Shown piece after piece: positions 17,686 through 26,639 of a stretch of 64,000 nucleotides of DNA. Positions within the stretch are counted from its first letter, which is position 1. Each line of letters begins with the position of its first letter. Location: assembly GCA_031276865.1 (NCBI GenBank), contig JAISMF010000106.1:1-64000 (forward strand), read 5' to 3'. The position numbers and the translations under genes are program-made. The notes under the pieces are model-generated. The model saw only the letters and a program-made list of their open reading frames with translations, searched no databases and was not told the DNA's origin. Source of the stretch: Deltaproteobacteria bacterium. GTDB lineage: Bacteria > Desulfobacterota > Desulfarculia > Adiutricales > Adiutricaceae.

Positions 17686-18543
17686 TTAGTCCGGCGGGCG
17701 AAGCCTTCCGCCCCTTAAGACGAGCCTGGAGTCCATCAAAGCGGAGAGCTCGGCGTTGTGGGTCACCACCACGGCGGCGAGGGACTTCTCTCGGACCAGT
17801 TCCAAGATCAAGGCGTTCACCATGGCGGCGTTTTTCCGATCCAGGTTGCCCGTGGGCTCGTCGGCCAGGAGGACGGAGGGCTCCATGACCACGGCCCGGG
17901 CCAGGGCCACCCTCTGCTGCTCGCCGCCCGAAAGGAGGCCGGGCCGGTGGTGCAGGCGGTCTTTTAAGCCCACCCTTTCCAAAAGGGGCCGCGCCAGCTC
18001 CAGGGCCTCGTCCGCGCCGACGCCGGAAAGCCTTAAGGGCATGGCCACGTTCTCCAGGGCGGAGAACTCGGAAAGCAGGTGGTGGAACTGGAAGACGAAG
18101 CCTATCTCCGTCATCCGCCAACGGGCCAGCTGGGTCCCGGTCAAAGAGAAGAGGTCCCGGCTCCGGAAAAAGACCTTGCCCGCGCTGGGACGGTCCAGGG
18201 CGCCCAGGATGTAGAGGAGGGTGGATTTACCGCTGCCCGAGTCCCCCAGGATGGCGAGGGAGCTCCCGCCGGCGATCAGGAGATCCAGACCCGCCAGGAT
18301 CTCCAATTCCTCCCCGCCGCTGAAAAAAACCTTGCCCAATCCCCGGGCCTCCAAAAGGGGCGCCGCCGGAACCCCTCCCCCGGACGCCTCGTCCGTTTTA
18401 TCAAACCTTGGGGATTTCACTAAAGCTTCGGAGGCGGGGGGCTCCCCCCCGCCTCCGCTCTCCCCTCCCGCGGGAGAAGGGGTCTTTCCCCCGACCCGGG
18501 CGGCCCCGCTTTTCCCCTCCCGGCCCTTCGAACGGCTACTCAT
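17686..18543 (-). CDS. lolD: Lipoprotein-releasing ABC transporter ATP-binding protein LolD
   Basis: Protein of 285 residues. It has Walker A GDSGSGKST, the Q-loop in GFVFQFHHLL, signature LSGGEQQRVALARA, Walker B VLLADEPTGNLD and the H-loop VVVTHN. The MacB/LolD-type QFHHLL and DEPTGNLD support the assignment. It powers release of lipoproteins from the inner membrane to the LolA chaperone together with the permease encoded just upstream. Its ATG overlaps the permease stop codon by eight bases (TATGAGTAG), so translation is coupled. About 60 residues of Gly/Ser/Pro-rich sequence precede the ATPase domain, an unusual extension. Confidence 0.9.
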   Translation of the reverse strand: MSSRSKGREGKSGAARVGGKTPSPAGGESGGGGEPPASEALVKSPRFDKTDEASGGGVPAAPLLEARGLGKVFFSGGEELEILAGLDLLIAGGSSLAILGDSGSGKSTLLYILGALDRPSAGKVFFRSRDLFSLTGTQLARWRMTEIGFVFQFHHLLSEFSALENVAMPLRLSGVGADEALELARPLLERVGLKDRLHHRPGLLSGGEQQRVALARAVVMEPSVLLADEPTGNLDRKNAAMVNALILELVREKSLAAVVVTHNAELSALMDSRLVLRGGRLRPPD

Positions 18544-20344
18544 AGCGGATGGCCTCCACCGGATCGAGCGCGGCGGCCTGGGAGGCCGGATAGAGGGTGG
18601 AGAGGTAGCTTATGAGCAAAGACACCAAAGTTATGAGGACTATCTGGAGCGGCCGCATCTCCACGGGAAGGGTGCTCATGAAGTAGACGTCCGGAGGAAG
18701 CGTGATGAAGTGGTAGCGCTGGAGAAGGAGGCAGAGGCCCACGCCCGTCATGAGGCCCAAAAAGGTGCCGAAGCCCCCCACCACCAGGCCCTGAATGGTG
18801 AAAATCCGGCGGATGTGGCCGGAAGTCGCGCCCATGGCCTTGAGGATGGCGATGTCTCGGGTTTTTTCCGTCACCATCATAACAAGAGTGGAGGCTATGT
18901 TAAAGGCCGCGACCAGGATGATGAGGGTGAGGATGACGAACATGGCCGTCTGCTCCAGCTTGAGGGCGGAAAAGAGGCTCATGTTCATCTCCATCCAGTC
19001 CCGGGCCCAGAATTCCCCGGGGAAGAAGAGGCCCAGGACCTTCTCCTTCACGATCCCCGCCTGGTAGATGTCGTCCACCATGATCTCGATAACCGAGACC
19101 TCGTCGTCCATGCCTAAAATCCTCTGGGCGTCGGCGATGGTGGTGAAGGCGACCCGGGAGTCCAGATCGTAAAAGCTGGCCTGGAAGACCCCCGCCACCT
19201 GGAAGGTCTCGGTTAAGGGGACCCTTTTCCCGATGGGGGTCACCCGGCCAAAAGGCGAGATGAGGGAGACCTCCCCCAAAGGGCCCTGGCCCAGCATCAG
19301 GGAAAGCTCGCGGCCGATGACCAGCCCCGGCTGGCGGACCGCCTCGCCGGCGAAGGCGGGGCCGGCCGCCCCCTCCCCAAAAGTGGAATCCTCCCCGAAA
19401 GCCCGGCCGCCGCCGGAAGAGCCATCCTCGAGGGACCCCGAGTCGAAGGCATTCCCCCCTCCCTGGGAGGGGAGGCCGTAGGGCACCGGAGAGGAGGTTC
19501 CGGAGTCCATGAAGGCGTCATTTCGGGCGGCGTCACCGCGGGCGGCTCCTTCCCCGTCCGGACCCGTTGGGGGATCCGCCTCCGAAAGCTCGTCCGCCGG
19601 AAGATCGTTTTCCGAAGGCTCCGCCCTCGTTAAATCGCCCCCGAAGGGAACTTCCCCTTGGGGATCCTCTCCGGCCGCTTCCTTTTCCGCGGCCTCTTCA
19701 GATATATCCTCCTCCGTTAAACCCTCTTCCGCCGGGGCCTCTTCGCCGAAGGATTCGGAAAGGGACTCCATTAAGGAGGGGGGGATGTCCGGAAAAGCCC
19801 CGGGGGACTCCGTTTCCGCGGAGGCGGAATCGCCTTTTTCATCCTCTTTCGGTCCGAAGAGCGAATCCTGGAAATATTCCGAATCCTCCACCCGCGGCCA
19901 GGGACTGAGCATGGGGCGCCGGGTGAGGTTTTCGGCGCCGTGGGGGCTGAGGTTCAGGGCCTGGAAGAAACCGCTCTCGGTCGCGAGCTCGGGGTCGACG
20001 CCCATGAGGATGACCCCGGTCGCGGCCCCGGAGGAGCTGAGCATCGCCTGCCCGCTCACCACCGGCTGCGCCGAGCGGACCCCGGGCACCGACCGGACCA
20101 GGGAGACCGCCTCCCGCCAGTTTTTCACGTTTCCGGCGGGATGGTAGAGGGTGACGTGGGCCTGCACGCCGAGGAGCTTGTTTTTCAGATTGGTTTCAAA
20201 ACCGGCCAAGACGGCCAAAACCACGATGAGGGCCGCCACCCCCAAAGCCACTCCGCCCACGGCCAGGACGGAGACCAAGGAGAGGAGGGAGTTGCGGCGC
20301 TTGGCTCTTAAAAACCTGAAGGCGATGGAGGCGAGGACTCTCAA
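18536..20344 (-). CDS. lolC: Lipoprotein-releasing ABC transporter permease LolC/LolE, with long acidic insert
   Basis: Protein of 602 residues; the family is normally near 410. The start is typical (FRFLRAKRRNSLLSLVSVLAVGGVALGVAAL: cytoplasmic helix plus first membrane segment). The C-terminal FtsX domain has three membrane segments, with the motifs TLVMMVTEKTRDIAILKAMGA and ending in LDPVEAIRYE. Between residues ~135 and ~325, in the periplasmic domain, lies an insert of some 180 residues very rich in Glu, Asp, Ser, Gly and Pro. Only one permease is present, so it may act as a homodimer or a second gene lies elsewhere. It starts 6 bases after the lysS stop, in one operon with lolD. Confidence 0.9.
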   Translation of the reverse strand: MRVLASIAFRFLRAKRRNSLLSLVSVLAVGGVALGVAALIVVLAVLAGFETNLKNKLLGVQAHVTLYHPAGNVKNWREAVSLVRSVPGVRSAQPVVSGQAMLSSSGAATGVILMGVDPELATESGFFQALNLSPHGAENLTRRPMLSPWPRVEDSEYFQDSLFGPKEDEKGDSASAETESPGAFPDIPPSLMESLSESFGEEAPAEEGLTEEDISEEAAEKEAAGEDPQGEVPFGGDLTRAEPSENDLPADELSEADPPTGPDGEGAARGDAARNDAFMDSGTSSPVPYGLPSQGGGNAFDSGSLEDGSSGGGRAFGEDSTFGEGAAGPAFAGEAVRQPGLVIGRELSLMLGQGPLGEVSLISPFGRVTPIGKRVPLTETFQVAGVFQASFYDLDSRVAFTTIADAQRILGMDDEVSVIEIMVDDIYQAGIVKEKVLGLFFPGEFWARDWMEMNMSLFSALKLEQTAMFVILTLIILVAAFNIASTLVMMVTEKTRDIAILKAMGATSGHIRRIFTIQGLVVGGFGTFLGLMTGVGLCLLLQRYHFITLPPDVYFMSTLPVEMRPLQIVLITLVSLLISYLSTLYPASQAAALDPVEAIRYE

Positions 20345-20350
20345 TTTAAC

Positions 20351-21934
20351 TTAAAACGCCTCCGGACGCATCTGGGGGAAGAAGATGACGTCTCTGATGT
20401 TGGCGGAGTCGGTCAAAAGCATCACCAGCCTGTCCACCCCCACCCCTTCCCCGGCCGCGGGAGGCATGCCGTACATGAGCGCCCTGACGTAGTCCTTGTC
20501 CAGGCGCATGCTCTCCGGGTCCCCCCTCTCCCCCTCCTCCACCTGGGCCAGGAAGCGGTCGTATTGGTCGAGGGCGTCGTTTAATTCGGAAAAGGCGTTG
20601 GCTATCTCCCGGCCGGCCACCACCAGCTCGAAGCGGTCGGTGATGTTCGGGTTCGCATCGTTGCGCCTAGCCAGGGGGCTCATCTCGGTGGGGTAGGAGG
20701 TGAGGAAGACCGGATCCGTTATGTTCCTCTCCACCAGGCGGTCGAAGAGCGCCTCCTGGAGGGCGACCAGACTCGGCTCGCCCTTGGGCTCGTAGGCGGG
20801 GTCTATCTTTTGGAGGTGGAGGAGGGCCGCCCGGGGATCCGTCCTCACTTCCGGCGGGGCTCCGCCTATCTCGCACAGGGAGTCCGCGTACCCCACCCGC
20901 TTAAAAGGCGGGGTGAAGTCTATCTCTTGGCCCTGGTAGACGAACTTCCAGCTCCCGAAGATCTCGAAAGCGAGTCCGGAGAGCATCTCCTCGGTTAAAC
21001 GCATGAGGTCTTGGTAGTCGGCGTAGCTCTGGTAGAACTCCATCATGGTGAACTCGGGGTTGTGCTTCACCGAGAGGCCTTCGTTGCGGAAGTTGCGGTT
21101 GAGCTCGAAGACGCGGTCGAAGCCCCCCACCAAAAGCCTTTTGAGATAGAGCTCGGGGGCGATGCGCAGAAAAAAATCCTGCTTCAAGGCGTTGTGACGG
21201 GTGGCGAAGGGAAGGGCCTTGGCGCCTCCGGGTATGGGGTGCAGCATGGGGGTCTCCACCTCCAGAAATCCCCGGGAGCTCATGAAGCGGCGGAGGTAGT
21301 CCACGATCCTGGAACGCAGGACGAAGACCTTCCGGCTCTCGCCGTTCATGAAGAGATCCACGTAGCGGCGGCGGTATTTGAGCTCCACGTCCATCTCGTG
21401 GTACTTTTCCGGAAGCGGCCACAAGGACTTGGTGACGAGCTCCAGGCGGTTTAAATGCAGCGTGAGCTCCCCCGTCTTGGTTTTAAAGACCTTTCCGGCG
21501 ACCCCGACGATGTCGCCCAAGTCCAGCTCCTTCACGAGGTTCCAAGCATCCTCCGGAAACTCGTCCCGGCGCGCGTAGAGCTGGATCTTTCCCTGGGAGT
21601 CCAGGAGGTTTAAAAAGACCGTCTTCCCGTGGACGCGCTTGGCCATGATCCTGCCGGCGACGGTCCGCGTCAGATCTTCTCGGGAGGAAAGCTCCTCCAA
21701 CTCCTCCCGGCTCTTCAACCCGAACTCGCTTACGATGGAGGCGGAAGACGAGGAGGGGCGGAAGCTGTTGGGGTACAGCCTCACTCCGGCGTTTTTAAGC
21801 CTGTCGGCCTTGAGGCACTGGGCCGCGATGAGGGGCGGGAGCTCCCTCGCGAAGGGATGGAGTCGGGAAAGATCCTCCGGGCTTAAAACGCTTCCGGGCG
21901 CGTTCGACCCGGCCTCGCAGTCGGTGGGAGCCAT
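20351..21934 (-). CDS. lysS: Lysyl-tRNA synthetase, class II
   Basis: Protein of 527 residues with the N-terminal OB fold (about 90-165, VAGRIMAKRVHGKTVFLNL) and a class II catalytic core. Motif 1 is GFLEVETPML at 222-231; motif 2 runs 282-300 (FRNEGLSVKHNPEFTMMEF); motif 3 is GEGVGVDRLVMLL at 495-507. It charges tRNA-Lys in the cytoplasm. The N-terminus is about 20-30 residues longer than in E. coli. It is followed after 6 bases by the Lol permease, an arrangement shared with several proteobacteria. Confidence 0.95.
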   Translation of the reverse strand: MAPTDCEAGSNAPGSVLSPEDLSRLHPFARELPPLIAAQCLKADRLKNAGVRLYPNSFRPSSSSASIVSEFGLKSREELEELSSREDLTRTVAGRIMAKRVHGKTVFLNLLDSQGKIQLYARRDEFPEDAWNLVKELDLGDIVGVAGKVFKTKTGELTLHLNRLELVTKSLWPLPEKYHEMDVELKYRRRYVDLFMNGESRKVFVLRSRIVDYLRRFMSSRGFLEVETPMLHPIPGGAKALPFATRHNALKQDFFLRIAPELYLKRLLVGGFDRVFELNRNFRNEGLSVKHNPEFTMMEFYQSYADYQDLMRLTEEMLSGLAFEIFGSWKFVYQGQEIDFTPPFKRVGYADSLCEIGGAPPEVRTDPRAALLHLQKIDPAYEPKGEPSLVALQEALFDRLVERNITDPVFLTSYPTEMSPLARRNDANPNITDRFELVVAGREIANAFSELNDALDQYDRFLAQVEEGERGDPESMRLDKDYVRALMYGMPPAAGEGVGVDRLVMLLTDSANIRDVIFFPQMRPEAF

Positions 21935-22269
21935 GAACCCTTAAGCCTCCTTCCGCGTTTAAAAGATTCCCCTCTCTAGAAGGAGAGGGGATCGAGAAAT
22001 AAAAAACCAAAGCGGCCGAAGCTTACGCCCCTTTCTTCCGGACATTCCAGGGACGCGCCCCTGAAAAGGGAAGCGGAAAAAGGACGAGAGGAAAATCGGA
22101 CTTTTTTTCGGAAAAACCCCGGAAACTTTCTCCGGAAAAACCCCGGAAACTTTCTCCGGAAAAACCCGAAAACTTCAGCCGGAAAAACCCGAAAACTTCA
22201 GCCGGAAAAACCCCGAAAACTTTCGCCGGAAAAACCGGAGACGATCCTTGAAAGAGGGAATGGGCGGCT
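21935..22269. other. Spacer between the HPt gene and lysS, mostly tandem repeats
   Basis: No gene. The centre (22109-22238) is a tandem repeat array. A small inverted repeat, TCCCCTCTC / GAGAGGGGA, lies at about 21969-21992. Confidence 0.5.
22109..22238. repeat. Tandem array of 23-24 bp units
   Basis: Five and a half units of the type CCGGAAAAACCCCGGAAACT plus TTCT or TCAG. Neighbouring units match in pairs (two ending TTTCT, two ending TTCAG), showing stepwise duplication. Read leftward it is open and would encode repeated GFSGESFR/F, but there is no plausible gene. It is not a CRISPR array: there are no unique spacers. Confidence 0.8.
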
Positions 22270-22617
22270 TTAGGCGCCGCCATCCCGCCACTGTTTCAAG
22301 GCGTCCTTCAAATCGTCCAGTTCGGTTTTGAAGCGCCCCAGGGCCTCGTCCACGCCCGTTAGATCCTTGTTGCGGCCCATGAACTCCAGCGTCTTGGCCG
22401 CCTCGTAGGGAGTATCCTGGGTGAAGATGGCCACCATCCCCTTCAAGGTGTGACCCTCCTCCATGACCCTCTTCTCGTCCCGGTCCTTCACCGCTGTGTC
22501 CAGGAGCCCGTAGCGCTGGTCGGCCCTTTCCAAAAAGAGATCGATGCTCTCGAAAAGGAGCTCCTCGTCGTCCATAAAATTCGCCAGAAGCTCTTCCTTG
22601 TTTAATTGGACAGTCAC
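22270..22617 (-). CDS. HPt (histidine phosphotransfer) domain protein
   Basis: Protein of 115 residues forming one four-helix HPt domain. The phosphorylatable histidine lies in EEGHTLKGMVAIF (about residue 56), matching the HxxKG pattern. It would relay phosphate in a multistep His-Asp pathway; no sensor kinase or response regulator is nearby, so its partners are elsewhere. The start is a GTG at 22617 with GGAGGT seven bases upstream; the longer open frame starts without a ribosome site. Confidence 0.85.
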   Translation of the reverse strand: MTVQLNKEELLANFMDDEELLFESIDLFLERADQRYGLLDTAVKDRDEKRVMEEGHTLKGMVAIFTQDTPYEAAKTLEFMGRNKDLTGVDEALGRFKTELDDLKDALKQWRDGGA

Positions 22618-23413
22618 TTCAGCACCTCCGGAACGTGTGTGTGTTAGCGCTCGGGTCTCCCGGGAACGGACGGAAAAGAGCGCCGGGGGGAGGGACCCGG
22701 CCGGAAGACTCCCCCGAAAACATAAGCCCATCCGTGCGGGTAGATCAAGGAATCTTATACCACTAAATACGTTATAAGGGCAATAAAAAGCCCCTTTTTT
22801 TTTGACGCGGGGCCTAAATTCAAGGTTTTTTCCGAGTTTTTCCCGACCCGAAGCGGCCACCCGCGTCCGGAAAAAGATCCTCCCCCCGAGGAGGCCTCCG
22901 CCCCGTTAGGTGGCTCGATGGCGCCTCGGGGTGGAAAAATTTCATAAGGAGAACGGGGTGGGAATCCGGAGGCGTTTTCCGGGGAGGGAAGGCGGCGGGG
23001 ATCGGCGGGCGTGGAAGCGGCGAGCGTGTGAACGATGCGCGTGGGTACGGGGGGGGATTAAGATCAGGCGCTCAAGGACTTTCCGGAGGCCTATCCAGGC
23101 CCTTCGGGAAGCGGGTTCTCAAAGTTTTTCGAGGGGTTTTTCCGGGGCGTTTTTAACGCGGGATTTTCCGGGTGGGAACGGATTTGATTTCGTTTTAACG
23201 GGTTTGATTTCGTTTTAACGGGTTTAAATTCGTTTTAACGGGTTTGAATTCGTTTTAACGGGTTTAAATTGGTTTTAACGGGTTTCAACGGTTTTTTTTC
23301 AATGGATTGAAACCAAGGGAGGGAGGGCTTCCTCTGTTCCCCTAAAGGGAGCCTCTTAGGATGGAAGATGTTTAAAAGACCCGTCCGGGAGGATTCCCCC
23401 CGCGAAGCGTCTT
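22618..23413. other. Spacer between hemA and the HPt gene
   Basis: About 800 bases with no credible gene. It contains the 20-bp tandem array at 23181-23292. Confidence 0.45.
23181..23292. repeat. Tandem array of exact 20-bp units
   Basis: Five full units on a strict 20-base period, each GGTTTGATTTCGTTTTAACG with changes mainly at the central GATTT/AAATT/GAATT bases, plus a partial sixth. It lies 120 bases downstream of the hemA stop codon. The bases that change are AT-rich, the GTTTTAACGGG part is constant. Confidence 0.85.
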
Positions 23414-24682
23414 TCAAGTGTCGAGGCCGAAGATCTTCCTCACCATGTTCAGATTGTACTCCGCCCTCCAGTGCTTGTGGCAGGACTTGGTGAAGTTCAA
23501 AGGGTTGTGGAGCAGGCGTCTCACCAGGGCCCTGGTCATGGCGTCCAGGGCCCGCAGCTCCTCCATGGAGAAATCGTAGCGGGCCACCGTCCGCCTAAGT
23601 TCCAGGCGCCTGGCCTCCTCGGCTCTGGCGGTGAGGTCCATGATGGTGGGCCGCGCCGCCAAAGACGAGTACCACTCCATAAACGACTTCACCTCGTCCG
23701 CGACGAGGATGTCGGCCTTCAGGGCCTCCCGCTTTCTTTGATCCTGACCGGCGCTCACCTGGGTGTTGAAGTCGTCGATGTTCACCAAGGTGACCTGGGG
23801 CAGCGACCCGACCGCGGCCTCCACGTTGCGGGGCACCCCCAGATCGAAGATCCTCCAGGGCCTCCCCCCCCTCTTCGCCACCACGGGTTCTATCTCGTCT
23901 TTGAGAAGGACGTAACTTCCGCCCCCCGCGGCGGAGAACACCAGATCGCTCTCCTCCAAGGCCTCCCCCAGCTGGGGGAGGGTCTTGAGGCCGGCCTGGA
24001 AGCGCTTGGCGAGGTCCCTAGCCCGGGCTAGCGAGCGGGATACTATCACGAGCTCCCCCAGCTCCTTGGCCCTCAGGTGGGCGCAGAGATGCGAGGCCAT
24101 CTCCCCCGCCCCGATGATCAGAGCCTTTTTATCCCTAAGCCTCTCCGGAGCGATGGCATCGAGGGCGGTGTTCACGGCCGCCGAGGCGATGGACACCCGG
24201 CCGCTGGCGACCGAGGTGCGGGAGCGGATCTTTTTGGCCACCTGAAAGCACTTGTGGAAGAGCTTGGACAAAACCGGCCCCACGGTCTTATAAATGGCGG
24301 CCTCGCGGAAGGCGTTCTTCACCTGGCCCAGAATCTGGGTTTCCCCCAGGACCTGGGAATCCAAACCGGAGGCCACCCTGAAAACGTGGCGGGCGGCTTC
24401 CTCGTTTAACCGGTAGCGCGTGAACTTGGAGAGCTCGTCCAAGGGGATGCGCGTCTTCAAGGAGAGGCGGGAAAGGACAGCGTCCCGCGCGGACGCCGGG
24501 TCGGCGGAGAAGCCCGCTAGCTCCAGGCGGTTGCACGTGGAGAGAAGCATGGACTCCTTTACGAGGCCGGAGGCGTGGAGATGGAGGATGTACTCGTGAT
24601 TGAGGTAATCGGGATTCTGGAGCCTCTCCCTTATCTCCACCGGAGCGTCGGAATACGCCGCGCCTAACACGAAGATGTCCAT
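23414..24682 (-). CDS. hemA: Glutamyl-tRNA reductase
   Basis: Protein of 422 residues catalysing the NADPH-dependent reduction of glutamyl-tRNA to glutamate-1-semialdehyde, first step of C5 tetrapyrrole synthesis. It has the catalytic C50 in LSTCNRLEL, H99 in ARHVFRVASGLDSQVLGE, the NADPH-binding GAGEMA segment and the C-terminal dimerisation helices. It lies 6 bases downstream of the siroheme-synthesis gene, so the two form an operon. Tetrapyrrole output matters here because the window also encodes several corrinoid-dependent proteins. Confidence 0.95.
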   Translation of the reverse strand: MDIFVLGAAYSDAPVEIRERLQNPDYLNHEYILHLHASGLVKESMLLSTCNRLELAGFSADPASARDAVLSRLSLKTRIPLDELSKFTRYRLNEEAARHVFRVASGLDSQVLGETQILGQVKNAFREAAIYKTVGPVLSKLFHKCFQVAKKIRSRTSVASGRVSIASAAVNTALDAIAPERLRDKKALIIGAGEMASHLCAHLRAKELGELVIVSRSLARARDLAKRFQAGLKTLPQLGEALEESDLVFSAAGGGSYVLLKDEIEPVVAKRGGRPWRIFDLGVPRNVEAAVGSLPQVTLVNIDDFNTQVSAGQDQRKREALKADILVADEVKSFMEWYSSLAARPTIMDLTARAEEARRLELRRTVARYDFSMEELRALDAMTRALVRRLLHNPLNFTKSCHKHWRAEYNLNMVRKIFGLDT

Positions 24683-24688
24683 AAGCCC

Positions 24689-25354
24689 CTACTCTTTGAG
24701 AAAATCCAGGGAAAAATCGGTTGGAAGCTCCATGGGCTCAGCGAGCTCCTTTACAAGGGCCGCCGCCCGGAAAAGATCTCCGGTGGCGAGCAATTCCCTA
24801 AGCTCCGAAGAGTCCGAAAGGCGCAGGAGGATCTCTCGGCGGGTCGGCGCCTCTTCCACCCGGGAGAGGATCAGGGGTCTCAGCCTTAGAAGCAGGCGGC
24901 AGAAATCCCCGCAGCCGGGAAAGGCCCCTTTAAGGGTTCCGGCCGCCCAAGAGGCGAGAGCGGGGGAGGCCCCGCCGGTGGAGACCGCCAGGCGGAAGGG
25001 ACCGTCCTCTTGGAGCGCGGGCAGGGTGAAATTCCCCTTTTCCGGCTCTCCGGCTACGTTCACCCACAGCCTCCGCCTCTCAGCCTCCTCTAAAAGCCCC
25101 GCGGGCGCCGCGCCTTTAAGCGCCAGAAAGACCACGGGGGAGTCCTCCAGGAGCTTAGGGGAGAATCGGGGAAGAAGGCTTATCTTCCCCTCCCGGGCCA
25201 ATTCCCTCACACTCTCCCCGGGCTCGGGCTCCACCACGCTCAGCTGGGCTCCGGCGTCCAAGAGGTAGGCTAGTTTCCTCAACCCCACGGCGCCGGCCCC
25301 CACGAGGAGGACGGAGCGCCCGCGAAGAGAGAGGTTGGCCGCCAGGGAGCGCAT
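24689..25354 (-). CDS. Precorrin-2 dehydrogenase / sirohydrochlorin ferrochelatase (Met8p-like)
   Basis: Protein of 221 residues matching the N-terminal half of CysG. It begins LAANLSLRGRSVLLVGAGAVGLRK (Rossmann NAD-binding loop at about 17-27), then WVNVAGEPEKGNFTLPA and VSTGGASPALA. It oxidises precorrin-2 to sirohydrochlorin and may insert iron. It is a stand-alone version without the methyltransferase domain. In deltaproteobacteria it commonly precedes hemA, as here. Confidence 0.9.
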   Translation of the reverse strand: MRSLAANLSLRGRSVLLVGAGAVGLRKLAYLLDAGAQLSVVEPEPGESVRELAREGKISLLPRFSPKLLEDSPVVFLALKGAAPAGLLEEAERRRLWVNVAGEPEKGNFTLPALQEDGPFRLAVSTGGASPALASWAAGTLKGAFPGCGDFCRLLLRLRPLILSRVEEAPTRREILLRLSDSSELRELLATGDLFRAAALVKELAEPMELPTDFSLDFLKE

Positions 25355-25430
25355 AAATCGGGCCTGATTTTCACGGAAAAGGCGTTAAGCGAACGTTTTT
25401 CGGAGACGGTTTTGACGGGAATCAAATTAT

Positions 25431-25568
25431 TGACGGGAGTGCAAAAAGTCCAGCTATGAAAAATTCAAGAAAATATACAATATATGGGATAAATAATAAT
25501 ACTCAACGGTTATAAAGCATAGGGTCGCAAAATTTCCAAAACAGCCGGGACTTTTTGCATTCGCGTCA
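25431..25568 (-). repeat. Dispersed ~140-bp AT-rich repeat, copy 2
   Basis: Ends TGACGGGAGTGCAAAAAGTC and GGACTTTTTGCATTCGCGTCA are near-perfect inverted repeats. Relative to copy 1 it is inverted. Read on the plus strand, a degraded frame gives IYNIWDK, two stops, then LFAFAS, matching the ends of copies 1 and 4. Confidence 0.8.
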
Positions 25569-26016
25569 ATTATTGACAAAAAAACCCCGGTTTTTCAGGG
25601 GGGAAGCCGCGGGGCGTGGTAAAAATGTAACAAAAACGCCGCTCTTAGTCAATGATTACGAAGGCGCGGGGGTCCTCCCGGAGGCTTTCCGGCTCACGCC
25701 CGGGGCGCTCGAAGGGGGCTTTTCCGGCGAGGGGGCTTTTCCGCCTGGCGCTTGGTTTTTACCCCGCTTATCCGGGGATTGTCAATAAATTAAGCCATAT
25801 TTCCGGGCCGAGGGAGAATCCCAATCCTCCTCCCCCGGCCTGGAGGGGAGGATGCTTTCGGGACGGAAAACTATGGGGGGTGAACGGGGAGGGTTGGAAC
25901 GTCGGAGGCGGAAATGGAGTCTTCGGAGACGGGGGCGGCGGAGAGGGGGGGCGGCGGAGGGCTTGAATTCCCCTAAAAAAGGCGTTCAATGAGAGACATA
26001 TTTGGAGAGACATATT

Positions 26017-26158
26017 TGATGCGACCGCAAAAAGTCCAAGGTGTTCTAATATTTTGAAACAATATACTTTATGTGCTGTATAACATTATCTTTTATCCTG
26101 TATTTTGTATGTTGTCTCTAATCAATTTTTTATAGCCAGACTTTATGCAGTCGCGTCA
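26017..26158 (+). repeat. Dispersed ~140-bp AT-rich repeat, copy 3
   Basis: Starts TGATGCGACCGCAAAAAGTC and ends GACTTTATGCAGTCGCGTCA. Same orientation as copy 1; retains TACTTTATG and TATTTTGTATG. The minus-strand frame contains stops but still ends LEHLGLFAVAS. Confidence 0.8.
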
Positions 26159-26230
26159 TATTTTCCATCTCCGAAATATTTATCGCTTTTTTCCCGAACG
26201 CGGTTAAAAAGCGGGATAATTATAATTTGT

Positions 26231-26265
26231 AAAAAAAAAAGAAAACCGCTTGCGCGAGCGGTTTT
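26231..26265 (-). terminator. Orphan intrinsic terminator
   Basis: Stem AAAACCGCT / AGCGGTTTT with loop TGCGCG; ten Ts follow when read leftward. No gene lies directly upstream. It is a near copy of the tRNA terminator 250 bases away. Confidence 0.65.
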
Positions 26266-26489
26266 AAGAAGATTTGTTTTTTCAGCCTAAGAAAAAACGA
26301 GTGGCGGATTAAGTGGATTTCTAAATATAGCCCGCCTGCGTCCGTGAGGCGGGCCATATTTTCGCCGGGTTTCCGTTCCCTTATGGCCTGTTCGGTGGGC
26401 AGTACATTTTCCTCCATTCTCAAATGTATTGCGTTTTATATTGCATTCCGCGGAGAAGAAATAAAAAAAATAGAAGAAATAGAAGGCAT

Positions 26490-26520
26490 AAAAAAAAGAA
26501 AACCGCTTGTACAAGCGGCC
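26490..26520 (-). terminator. Intrinsic terminator of tRNA-Ser(UGA)
   Basis: Perfect palindrome CCGCTTGTACAAGCGG followed, read leftward, by TTTTCTTTTTTT. It lies about 35 bases past the tRNA. Confidence 0.75.
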
Positions 26521-26553
26521 AGAGAAAGAAGAGAAAATATAGAAAGTTTTTGG

Positions 26554-26639
26554 TGGCGGAGGGAGTAGGATTCGAACCTACGGAACTTTCGTTCAATGGT
26601 TTTCAAGACCACCGCCATAAACCGCTCGGCCATCCCTCC
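26554..26639 (-). tRNA. tRNA-Ser, anticodon UGA
   Basis: Minus-strand cloverleaf with acceptor GGAGGGA/TCCCTCC, discriminator G and encoded CCA. The anticodon loop is CTTGAAA, giving UGA. The long variable arm typical of serine tRNAs and a GGTTCGAATCC T arm are present. Confidence 0.95.

Larger units (their letters stand above)
25355..26553. other. Repeat-rich intergenic region
   Basis: About 1.2 kb without a gene. It holds two ~140-bp dispersed repeats in opposite orientation (25431 and 26017) and two similar leftward terminator hairpins (26231 and 26490). The interval 25640-25980 is GC-rich with no recognisable content. Confidence 0.5.

Noticed and set aside
22109-23292. CRISPR array
   Set aside because: The repeats at 22.1 and 23.2 kb are contiguous tandem units of 20-24 bases with no unique spacers and no cas genes.
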